In this document: in pieces, positions 26,375-38,300 of the stretch
Layout of the letters: every line of letters begins with the position of its first letter
Position numbering within the stretch: position 1 is the first letter of the stretch
The notes under the pieces: model-generated
Seen by the model: only the letters and a program-made list of their open reading frames with translations
Database searches by the model: none
What the model was told of the DNA's origin: nothing
Assembly (NCBI GenBank): GCA_022605955.1
Contig: JAKCOZ010000039.1
Span: forward strand, 3,038,001-3,102,000
Direction: 5' to 3'
From: Rallus limicola
Lineage: Eukaryota > Chordata > Aves > Gruiformes > Rallidae
DNA length: 64,000 nucleotides
Position numbers and translations under genes: made by a program

Positions 26375-29300
26375 ATCCTTTTCTTTCCCCCTTCTCTTGC
26401 ACACTTCTGGGCCAAATAAAGTGACTTGACACTTGACTCCATTTTGAGCCTTAATTCTGTTCCCAAGAATTGCAAAGATGTGGTTACAATAGAACACCTA
26501 ACTGGACCACACTTGGGGTTAAGCTCAGCTGTCCCCAGCCACCCAGAGCAATACGAGGTCAGTTGGAATACAACGTCTATAGTTTGACTTCCAAGAACTC
26601 CTCATTTGCCTGGTGTATGATATTGGTCCTACCAGAACCAACTGGTTCTCCCAGCAGCTGTCCACAGTCGTTATGGGAGCTGGCAGGTCCTGTTTCCTCT
26701 CAGCAGGACCAAGAGAACTGCTATGCAGAAAGGCTTTCTCAGCTGGAGGTTCCTGAGCCCTCTACCGTGGCCTAAGGGCTTGCCCAAAGCTTGTAGTGAT
26801 TAAGACACATCTTTTTTTCAGTTCCAGTTACTGAGAACTTCCGGAGCAAGAATATCTACTTCTTTATCATGCCTTGACTTCGTAGGTGCTTGAACCCAAG
26901 TCTCCCTGGCATTCATCTGTCAAGATACACATCTGCACCAAACAGTCCAACTAATCCAATTCAATCTTTTCTGATTATCAACTAAACATCTTTCTCTACA
27001 CTGGCACATTCACTGAATGCTCTTAGACTCTCATCCTTTTGCTGCTCAGTCACTTTAAATCTTCCATTTTTGCACTATGCTCCTCTCAGCAATGGAATTT
27101 CAACCTAATGGAAATTTCCATGATTGGAATGCTACTTTTTATTTTTCTTAACGTTGAAGAGTGCAGTTCTAAATAACAGTCATATCACTGCCTCATTAGG
27201 ACAGCTGAAAAGATTTAATGGATGTTTAATAGGCTACAGTCAAGATATCTGTTCTTCAAGGAATCCTTACAAATACTTTGCATTTTAAACTGGATGCAGT
27301 TGGGTGTATCATAATTTTCTATGGGTAAAAAAAAATAACAGCTGTACCTTTCATGTTTTTTCCCCTCTACTTTGAATAACATATCAAAATATTTACAGCA
27401 TTTTTACATCTTTCACTTAAATAGCTTCAAAAATTCCTTATCATTTCACTACCCTTGTTCTGACCTTAAGAAAGTAGCTTGGATTCAGTTCCTTGCAGTA
27501 AGTACCTTGTATGCAAAGCAACTGAGTTCTGCTGCAAGAGCAGCTGTTCCTCTCTCCTCCCATTCAAACAGCTTATATATTTAAAACAAGATTTGATAGA
27601 ATCCCAGAATCACAGACCGGTTTGGGTTGGAAGGGACCAAGGACAGGGACACCCTCCACTAGACCAGGTTACCATCCAACCTGGCCTTGAACACTGCCAG
27701 GGAGGGGGCAGCTGCAGCTTCTCTGGGGAACCAGAGTCTCCCCAGCCTCACAGGGAAGAATTTCTTCCTTGTATCTTATCTATATATTCTTTTTACCCAT
27801 AGAAAATTATTACAGAACTTTTTTCAGTTTAAACCCATTACCCCTTGTCCTATCACTACATTCCCAGATAAAGAGCCCCTCTCCATCTTTCCTGTAGGCC
27901 CCTTCTGGTACTGAAAGGCTACAATAAGGTCTCCTTGGGACCTTCTCTTCTCCACACTGAACAAGCCCAACTCTCCCAGCTTGTCTTCACAGGAAAGTTG
28001 CTCCAGACATCTGATCATATTCATGACCCTCCTCTGGACTCATTTCAAGAGCTCCATGTCTTTCTTGTACTGGGGACCCCAGAACTAGATGCAGCACCCC
28101 AGGTGGGATCTCACCAGAGTCAAGTAGAGGGGCAGAATCACCTCTCTTGACCCTTCTAGTGATGCTTCTTTTGATGCAGCCCAGGACATGGCTGGCTTTC
28201 TGGGCTGTAAGCATGTATTGCCAGCTCATGTTAGCTTTACATCAATCAACACTCCCAAGTCCTTCTCCTCAGGATGCTCTCAGTCCATTCTCCAACCAGC
28301 CTGTAATTGTTCTTGGGATTGCCCCCATGTGCAGTACCCTGTGCTTCTTAAAGTCTACTGTAGAGAGCAAGCCAGCACAGTAGGCTGTCAGGCAGGCTAA
28401 ATACAGTAAGACACTAAATAACATCTGGGGAATCAATGTTTAAACAATTACATTGCTTTCCCTTTCTGGACCCAAAAATCTTACCCAGGTGCTGCTACTG
28501 AGGTAGTCCAGACTCGTAGAATATCCGGGTTGGTTGATGCTATTAGGTTGTATTTTGTTCTGGAGTCGGTCCAGGAAAGCATTATTTACCCTTAAAATAC
28601 AACAGAAATGAATAATGATTGAAGGTAGCTGAGCAGTTCCCCAACTTTTGAATTTTAATATTCTGTGAGTAACTTTCCCTGTTCTCAGTTCAGTACCAAT
28701 CTTCCTATGTTTTTCAAGCCTGTGCTGAATAACCACAGACTGGCATGAGATAGGGTGCATTTCATTTTCAGTTCACTAGGTGCATCCTTATCCTGTGATC
28801 AGTCTGTTGTGATTAAAAGGCATACCTCAGCTGCTGGGAGGAATGCATCACAATTCTCTGTAGAAAGACGACCTGCGTACTGCCACCCACTTTATCAGAG
28901 AGGTGAGCGATTTCAACAATTCATCTTAGGTAGTTTTTCAGCCTTCAGTACACAAGAAGAGTTTCTACAAGCATTGATTTCCGAATGCCAATGAGAAAAA
29001 AAAAAACCAACAAACACTTAAGCTTGTTACTAATAGAGACAATTTGTGTAGCTGACAACTTTCCCTACCATCCAGTTCAGAATCAGCTCTAGCATTTTCT
29101 CGTACTGCTTTATCGGTCTGGAAAGCATGCACACATACAAATGCACTTTTTCATAATCTGTTTTAAATATTATCAAACCTTCTGAAAACTGTTCTTCCCC
29201 TCTCCACACACCACCACACCACCCCCCCCCCCATTAATGCTTAGGAGTGACACACAAGCTTAAACATGACTGTTGTTTCAATGTTTTACAATGCTGTTCT

Positions 29301-32300
29301 TAAGAATGATGTAAAATGCAAGAATACTGGATTATTTCTGTCTAGGGATGTGAGATGGACTGAATAAAAAATCCTTCATTAACTTCTATGGGCAATTATC
29401 TCAATATCTTTACTACAGGAAAAAAATGAGAACAGTATGGAAAGTAGTTGCCTATGGAAGTAATTTTTTAAGAAAGAAGTATTTCCCTAATGTTATAGGA
29501 AAAGAAACAAATGGTGGGTTTTTTTTTTTGAGTCTGAACATTGATTCTTTCTAAAAGCAGAAAGCTAAACTGAGAATAAACCTGTACTTCAAGATAATAT
29601 AAAGTTAGTTAAGTGACAGAAGTGCAGGACTAAACCCTCTGAGCACAGAAAGGGCACAGCAGCAGATCACAGCCTGGGGAGAGCAGCAATGCAGCTGCAG
29701 GCTGCCCAGATGCACTGCAGCCTCTATCTGTGTCCATATCAAATCCCATATTAAGATCTGTCTGTTGACTTCAGTGAGTCAGATGCAAAATGTGGCATGG
29801 ACAGAACAGCCCATTTAAAATAAAGTAAAATTTAATAAATCTTAAAAAATATTTCTTGTTTGAAACTGCCAAATGAGTAGTTACCATGAAAATGCTGATA
29901 GTTTCTACCCTATGCCCTATCTGACTCTGATAGGAGAAATAAAGTGAAAAATGCACTCTGGGTCATACACAGTGAGCAGTTGCAATGGATGAATATTAGC
30001 AGCTTATTTGAAGGCAAAGTTAAATGAGAAGTGAGATCCAGGACCCTCATTGCAATGCTCTTCTAAAGCATGAATGCCTAAAATTTTGAGATCTTTTCCA
30101 GACAGGAATTCAACTAAAGTGTATTCTGCATGTTTGCATCATACCTCCTCTGTTCGTTTTGATGTGCTCTTGTCCTGGCTTCCTCTTCTTGCTTTTTTTT
30201 AAGTTCTATTCTTTCAGCCTGGGAATGACAAAAGTGAAACAAACAACAAACTTATACCTATGCTGCAAACCAACTTAATTCCACATGGTGTTAAGTTCAG
30301 CTAGAGACACGTGTCATTCCCAGAACTTCTTCCAACAGTATTTTACTTATGTGACAGCACTATCTTAAATACTGAGCTCATTTTTCTGTTCAGCATTGCA
30401 CTGGATGAGTTGTGTTTGTGCCATAAAAGGTGGGAAGTTACTGGATTCAGACATTTACAGTCCTACATTTAAAGGGATATGCCAGACAACAGTCTGCTTC
30501 CCCTTTGCCCCAACCCATGGGTTTGAATTTCCCTGAAGGTCCAAGGGGAAAGACAACCAAAATCACCTAGCAGGAGCAGACATGACCATTGTGCCCATAG
30601 GATATCAAGAAGTCATGCCCTTCGCCTTCAGCCTCCATGGCGTATGAGTCGACAAGATGAGGGTTTTGTGGCATGGTGTGTCATCTCCAGCTCCCAGGGG
30701 CTCCCTCAGTGATGAGGGATGGGCAAATGGCACGTGTTGGTGTGATTAAAGCGTGTCTGAGCTCCCAGCATTGCGGCAGCCTATCAGCCCTATGATATGT
30801 GACACTAAATTATATTAACAGAGTCTAAGGGAATTTGTTTCAGAAGGGAGTATACTTAATGCAATTTTAGCCAGGACTGCAAAGGAAACACAGCTTGTAT
30901 GGCTCTGCTCTGCACGTGTGCTTGTTTGTCTGGCTCTTCCTCCCTGCAATGCACCCAAGAATTGAAGATGCACATTTTTCTGCAAAGAAAATTTGACTTG
31001 CAGGGTGAGGGGGGAAAGGATAGGAACAGACCCATCTTTCATATTTTCCATAGCAACTGAGCACAGTAGGAATAGGAACTAAAATAAAATGATGCGGTTA
31101 GATAAAAGCTTCAATAACTGAATGGAACCACAAAAGTTTTTTTTTTAAAAAATCAATATAAGTGGAACATTAAATAAAACTATGCAACAAATGTATGAAG
31201 AAAATCAATAACTGCGAATGTGTTGTGTATCAATATTTGTCTAGCCTTAAAAGAAGAAACAGGATTAAGAAATAAAAAAGCCAACCTTAATTTTCACTGT
31301 TTTAAATAACTATTCAACCTGAAAATTAAAACCCAGTATCTGACTTTCCAATATGCTGAGTCCTCTCTTGGAGTAATGTTCTGAAATATATTGTGTGTAT
31401 ATTGCAGTGTTCAAAGCGTACTGAAAATTTCTAAATCAAGCAATACATACTAAAACCTGCTCTGAAAAAAAGAAGGGGAACTGACAATACCTATACGTTT
31501 TATAGCTACACTGTGCTAGCAGGTACACACAAGACAGAATTCACAATTACTTTAATAAATATAAGTTTGAAGTAGAAACGAGCCAGCATATATCTGAGGG
31601 ACAATTATTGGAGCCTTTAAAATACATATTATTTACAGTAGGTTTGTAAGTAGTGCATTAGTCTGTGCAATAGGTAGCAGCAGCTGTGAAGCCAAGGAAC
31701 ACGTGGAACCAAGTATCAAGAAAGAGCAGCCTTAGAAGCAGCCAACACCTTCTTAGCAATCTCTGGAAATTGGTAGAGAGTCTAAAACTCTACACGAGTC
31801 TCTTAAACCAGATTCATAAAGTAGGGGCACATTCACATCTGTAGTTATTTACCCCATGGAGGAATAAATGTAAAGAATACAAGAGCTAAAGGACTTATAC
31901 GTGTCAGGACTAACTTTCAAATATTCTTCCTCTGAATAATTCCTGGCAATAAGCATATGCCTAATGGGAAAGCAATTAACAGCCTCCTTTTTCCCCACCT
32001 TTTGTTTCCAGTATCCTGGTTTCTAAAACACTATGAAATGAGGACACATATGCCTAATATTTAAAGAAAGATATTCTTGAGGGTGGCCGAGTCACTTGTC
32101 CAGCTCTATTAGAAACTTACTGCATAGAATTTGTTGCACTATCTATGATTTTTTTGCTGGGGAAGTAGTTTAACATTAATTCGGGTATTAGTAACAGCAG
32201 AGGCGTAACAAGAGGCTCAGTACTACTTGTTAATATGTTTTCAGATGATTTGTTAATATGATTTTCAAATGCTGCCCTCCCCATACTTGCACAGCTAAGA

Positions 32301-35300
32301 CAGACAACTTAATACAGTTCCATCACCTTGCATGAATGAACTTTATGTGGACATGGTACCCAAATCTATGCTGGAGGGACTACAGTGGTTCAGGCACATT
32401 TCAGGCAATGTGTGTCACGTGCAAAAGATGCAGTTCCAACTCATGGTTATGGCATGCCTGCTTTTAGACAATTCAAAACTTCATTTACGCAGCCAGCAAA
32501 GGAACAGAGAAGCATAGATGCTTAACAGCAAATCTGAGTGTTTCCACATCACCATTTCGGAAGACAAAGCATACAGGCTTAGATTCTCTAGACTATTCAC
32601 AGTCTGAGATCATCATGAATATCTCAGTAAGATTACTTCTGCCTGAAAGAGAGGAAATTGGTTTCCTTAGCCTATGAAATCAGGTGTCACGGTCAAAACC
32701 AGCTCTGCACAATTGTTCAAATGGAGAGGTGAACAGGAGCTAGTCATCCAGATGCAAATAGCCTTGAACCTAGAAGATAATTGTCCTGTCCCTGTCCAAA
32801 TTTTACAGCTTAGCTCATCTCTTACAATATTTGAAAACAGTGACTAAATAACTTTTGCTAAAGAGAAGCTCTGTGCTTAGGCTACAAGTAATCAATGTAT
32901 CTAATTGGTTTCACAGCATGCAAAAATGATACAATATGCAAACTGTTAATGTATAATTACCTTCCTCTGTTGTTTTTGCTTCATTTCCTCTAATCTTCTG
33001 TTTTCATCCTCTTGAAGAGCTTGCTTGTAAGTACGCCTTCTAGCCTATTGTTCAGCAAAGAATATAAACACATTGGTGTGGGGAGAGGGAACGCCAAAAT
33101 CCCAAACCTTATTCCCAAATCTTCATACAGGTAGTTAACAAAGCAAAAGCAGTTGAATGATTCCAGTTACTTAAAAAACAGATTAGTCTCAAGACTAGAA
33201 TTTAAACAAGAAGTGGACTGAAGTCTCTCAGTTACTTGGTTTGCCTGAATGTCCTTTGCACATCACAAGAAGGCAGCCACAGTGCATACTATTCTGTGTT
33301 CCAGTGGCAAGCATAAGAGCACCCTGAGCAGTCAAAAAACAAACTCAGGATATGATAGTGAGATGGGCCATTCTGTGAAGAAAAGCACTGAGAATATTAC
33401 CAAGATAACAAAGCAGAAGGGAGCCGTGGTAATAGTGGGGAACCCAGGGTTATTTCCACAGGAGTTTTGGAAAGGCATTTGTGGAGGTAGGAGAACAGAA
33501 GCTGAGAAATCGTCTGCTCTATTATTTGTGTGGCAGTCAAGAGAACTGAAAGTCTGAACTGTATGTTGTGTATATAATATTCAACTGTGTAGGTTTTCAT
33601 TACCATAAGTAGTCCTGGTCTTTCACAAGATGGAATTCTTAGCGAAGAGCCAGCTGCCCATTGGGATCTTATGGGAGCTTTAGGATCTTATATGTAGGAA
33701 CTTAACGTTTTAAAGTCTTTGAGCGGAGACAGAGCGTAGCACACTGAAGTAATAAGCCAATATAATTTAATACAAGAAGTGTGAGGGTTTGATTTTAGTG
33801 AGGAATTTGTTACAGGTCTGCACAATGTTCCCGAAACTTGATATATGTGTGCAGAATGACACCATTAAAACGACAGGCACATAATTTGCTAAAAAGACTG
33901 AATAGAGAAAGCAATTATTAATAGCTCAATTTTGAGTTGGGAGGAGTTGTTACATGTGTCCAGGGAGACTCATTCTGGGTCCAATATTATTCATTACCCT
34001 CCATAATGGCTTGGAGAATTGTGTGGAGTGTGTGTTAATCAAGTTGGAAGACAATAAAAGTCTACACAGGATTGGTAACACTTTGAGAGACAGGATTAAA
34101 ATTAATTATGAGCCTGATTAAATAAGTGGGCCAAAAAAGTCACCGAACACAGAGTCACTCCAAAGAAGTCAAATTTGTTCTCACACATCAAGTATTACTT
34201 TACACTGATAATTGAACTAGTTGTGCTAAATTCATATAACTATCAAATAAATTATTTGAAGGAAAAAAATTTGATTGACATTACATTATCCCAACCTTTT
34301 TTTAGATCATGAATTTTAAATTTTAACAGTCACACACACATATATATATTTATATATACACCTTCTCTTCAAAATGCATTTCAGGCACTTCAAAATCTTG
34401 TAACTTTTCACTATCTTAAATACATTGTTCCCTAATGTTTTAATTACTCCAGACAAAGGACAGGTCCATAGAACATCAAAATTAGAGTAAAAATTTTCCC
34501 ACTGGTTTAGGGTTTTGGTTAACATCTCATTGTTTTTGTGCTTCAGATTCCTTACACAGAGCATGGAGGCTGTGCCTATAGATTGCACCTCATCCCAGAG
34601 GGCTGGGAAGACATTTTGCCAACTGCATTGCTGCATTACAAGCAAGTGATGAATTGATTCACAAAGCTCTAGAAATGCTGCCACATAAAAGACATGTACA
34701 ACATCAGCTGATATTAATAAGAACCAGTACAGATAAACTATGTAGCTTATCTACTTGGTTATTGGTGAAGTCAAAGATGAACTATAGTGTATAATTTTTC
34801 ATAACTTCATAAGAAACTGTTCAAAACTGGAATGAGAAAGGCACACATAGTTAGGTGAAATAGAAGGCAAAGGCTAAAACAGGACCTGCACACCTCAAAG
34901 AATTCAGTGTTCCATCCACTCTGTGTAGATATGAGAACACCACAGCAAAATGCTGAAATCTAAGTCAGGCCTGGGGACATGAGCTCACTTGTCTTTGCAG
35001 GTCCACGTTCATACCATAGGAAAGGTTGCAGAGCTGGATCTTCCCTACCAAAGTACAACCTCTCTTTTGTTTGGAGCATCAGATGCTTCAAGAGGGAAGT
35101 ATAAGTGGTTTTAAGACATCTTTTTTTCCCTTCCCATAGTCTTTCATCTTGCTTGTCTGCCCAGGACTACAAAAGACAGTCTGAAAGCCACTCTCCTGCA
35201 ATTGACCTTCTGTCCAGCAATGCTGGGCAGAAGTTGGCTCCTTCGAGCTATAAATCTGCCCACACAGGCAAAGATTTCTTTGTGGTTTTCAGAGACACAG

Positions 35301-38300
35301 AATGACCCAAAGAATCAAAGGGAAAAGGAACCTATATTCAGTATCACGTTCCTTTTTCATACAACTGAAAACTAGGATTTGATACCAGATGCAAGACAGA
35401 GCTGTCATAATATTCTGTTTGCAGCAACTTATATAATGGAGGGGTCTTGTACTTTTCCAAGGCTTCTGAGGAAATATGGAGGTAAATCTTTCCCTCCCTT
35501 TACAGAGCTGCTGGTGTCAAAGGTTGTACCTAACAGAGAATTGCCCAGACCAGATACTTCTAAGTTTCTGCTGACCAAAGACCATTGTTTGGAACAACAA
35601 TTTCTGTTCACTTGGTTGCCTGCTCTCTGTCTTCCTGCAATTACAAACTTCCCTAAAGGAGAAATACTGTCTCAGGGTTAGTATCCCTCACTGGTTTTTT
35701 ACATCAGTAGGAAAGCTTGGTTTAGACACAAAGAGACTAATCATACGTGAAAAAGCCTTTCTGAGGCAATTAGGAAAAGAAACTTGAGCAATACCCTATC
35801 TATTTACTAATTACATTGATACTTACCAGGCTGATTCAGACTGGGACAAAGTCCACAAACAGTCTATGGAATCACTTTTATGATGCAGTGAGAAATAAGC
35901 TTCTCCTCTGGCTAGACTTTCAATGCAATAAACCATGCACTGACATGAACTAATTCAGATTTCATAGAAGCTTGCCACCAACTGGTGGGTACTGAGCCCT
36001 ATTTAAGATTCTAATCTGACCTTAGAATATAAATCTGGCTCTCGTTTGTCAGAGAGATATCTCTAATTAATAACAACAGTCCCCTACTATGTAGGATTCT
36101 CTGCCAGCATATACAAGACAATGTAGGCAACCTCATTCACCCAGAAAGACTCCTTGGTACTCACTGAGTTATTTCTAGGCAATTAAGCTCAATTAGAATA
36201 TTCAAATATCACACTATTGACAGCACCTGGAAACTGACAGAAAATATTGCACATGCCATGGTTTTGCTTACCCATGCTGTAGATTCTGGGCCACGATTAG
36301 CGATCTGACAGGAATCATTCTTTGGCAAACTCAAGTCCAATCTGTTCAATAATTCATTGGTTTTGCTACAAAGAAATCCAATCCAAATAGAACTGTTAGT
36401 GCTTCCATAAAAATAAATACAGCTTTTTATTCCACCCTTGGAATCTAGCCTAGACATTCTATCATGTGACTGCTGAAAAACAGCACAGGTGGAACAAAAG
36501 GTTATGGAGACAGACAGAATGAAATGGGGCAGAGGATACAGAACCTATACTGTAGATAAGATATTTGCTGAGTGAAAATTTTAAGCAAAAAATTATTGTC
36601 ATTTGGGGTGTATAGTGGTTATGCTTTCCTCATTTTAAAACAGACATGCATGGCATCAGACTTGAGCAGAGTAACTGCTTCACTGAATTGTTGCAAATCC
36701 TTCTACGAGATCCATAAATCTCAGATATGTAGTTTAAAATATGTAGTTTTAAGGAGTTCATCTTCATGGTTAACACAATGCAACCTTACAACAGATTATT
36801 TAATCAAGCTATGACACTTTGAAGCATTTTCTAGCACTGATAAAAAAATGTTTGCCTTTAGTTGAAGCAGAATTGCACAACACTGTCATTTCTTATTCTG
36901 GCAAGGGCAATTTTGTTTTTCCAATTGCATCCCTTATAAGCCAGATTCAATGTAGCATTGCTTTGCTCCTGGTCTCAAATACAGTTAAACAAAGTTACAA
37001 ACAATGACACAAACAAATGCTAAAAATAGGACTTTCAGTGCCAAGATCACGAATCAGTTTCCTGACCTGCAGACCAAGGCATTTCTATTCAAGTCCTTGC
37101 TCACTCAAAGGAATAGAGTTAGAGAAAAGAGGCAATTTTATTTCTGTATACAGCTTTGGAAAACATGAACGTAGTGAAGTGAGAGCAGAAAGAGTGTTTC
37201 AAGAGGCATTCAACACAAAGATTTATTCTGTTAACAAGGGAAACAGCTAGCTCTGTGAGGGAGAAGAAGCCACTACCAAAGACAGCTACTTAACCTTGGA
37301 GAGAAAGTCTTGGCTGCCAAAGAGTGATGATGACTAACTGCTGAAACAGACTACCAAGTGTGTTGTTATCTTTCACTCCATGACCTGAAATGGTGAGTAG
37401 ATGCATTTATTTTTTTTTTTTAAATACCCTCTTGGTCAGTGGGCATACTGAGAAGTGGGGAAAAAGAACAAGAACTGACAAATTCTTCTGTGCTACTCTA
37501 CACAATACAAAACCATGTTACCACTTCAGGCACAGAGTACTTGCTTAAGATGTAGCAAGCCATGCTTTTATTCAGCATTCCTAGTTCACCAGTTCACACC
37601 CTTTCCTATGTTACTTGGGTAGTTAACACAGACCTCAGACAACACAATACAGACAGAAACAAGTGAAACATAAGATACCCTCATCTACAAAGTATCTGTG
37701 TATCAACGTTAAGAGAATTAATAGTCTTCTTACTCAAGAGAGTTGTGGGATTTGGGTATTTTAAGTTTTAAATTGCAGATTTTGTGTTTCTCTACCTATG
37801 TTCAAATTGCTAAAATAGCAATTTATTCCTACACAAGAAAGACTAAGAAGTCCTATGTAAAATCTGGAATATATTTGAGAAGGTTGAAGCTCTGCAAAAA
37901 AACATCTGGCATCCTGGTGGTGTACCTGGATGTCCAAATTCCTTATGGATGGCAAAAGAATGACATGGAGTATGTGGAAGTTCTCATTATTTGCATGAAA
38001 ATAGGGTGGATGGTTAAGACTGCATTTCCTGGATCAGTAAACCAATAGGTGAAAAGCTAACTTGGTTTTGATATTATAAAAGACGATTACAAGAGTGGAT
38101 GCAAATAAAGTGCAAGACTGTGCACTGCCTTTGAGTACAGAAAACACCCTATCAGATTAAATTAACTATTACATTAAGAAAGCATCCCTATAACAAGAAA
38201 GGGACTCAGGTTTCCAAACCTGACTAAAGACTAACTCAGACAAGTCAGTCATAAATGTTAATTCATTGTGTATCATTTCTATGGAAACCCAGCAATGCAT

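Larger units (their letters stand above)
26006..26488 (+). mobile_element. Candidate solo LTR of an avian endogenous retrovirus
   Basis: Starts TGTCTGGGGGGGACTC and ends TGTGGTTACA, so it has TG...CA ends. It carries a CT-rich stretch, AATAAA at 26415-26420 and a further 68 bases suitable for U5. No convincing tRNA primer-binding site, gag or pol follows, so if it is retroviral it is a solo LTR. Flanks ATAAAG and ATAGAA are only loosely alike, so no clean target-site duplication is shown. It could instead be an unclassified repeat. Confidence 0.4.
20465..28484 (-). other. EPSTI1: EPSTI1 intron 10 (8.0 kb)
   Basis: Noncoding apart from repeats: a candidate LTR with a 45-bp repeat (26.0-26.5 kb), a CT microsatellite, a CR1 fragment (27.6-28.4 kb), the A22 run and an A/C-rich tract. 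No extra exon was recognised. Confidence 0.65.
33045..36271 (-). other. EPSTI1: EPSTI1 intron 7 (3.2 kb)
   Basis: Holds an ancient LINE relic at about 33.95-34.11 kb and a CA/TA run at 34331-34360. The rest is unremarkable. Confidence 0.6.
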
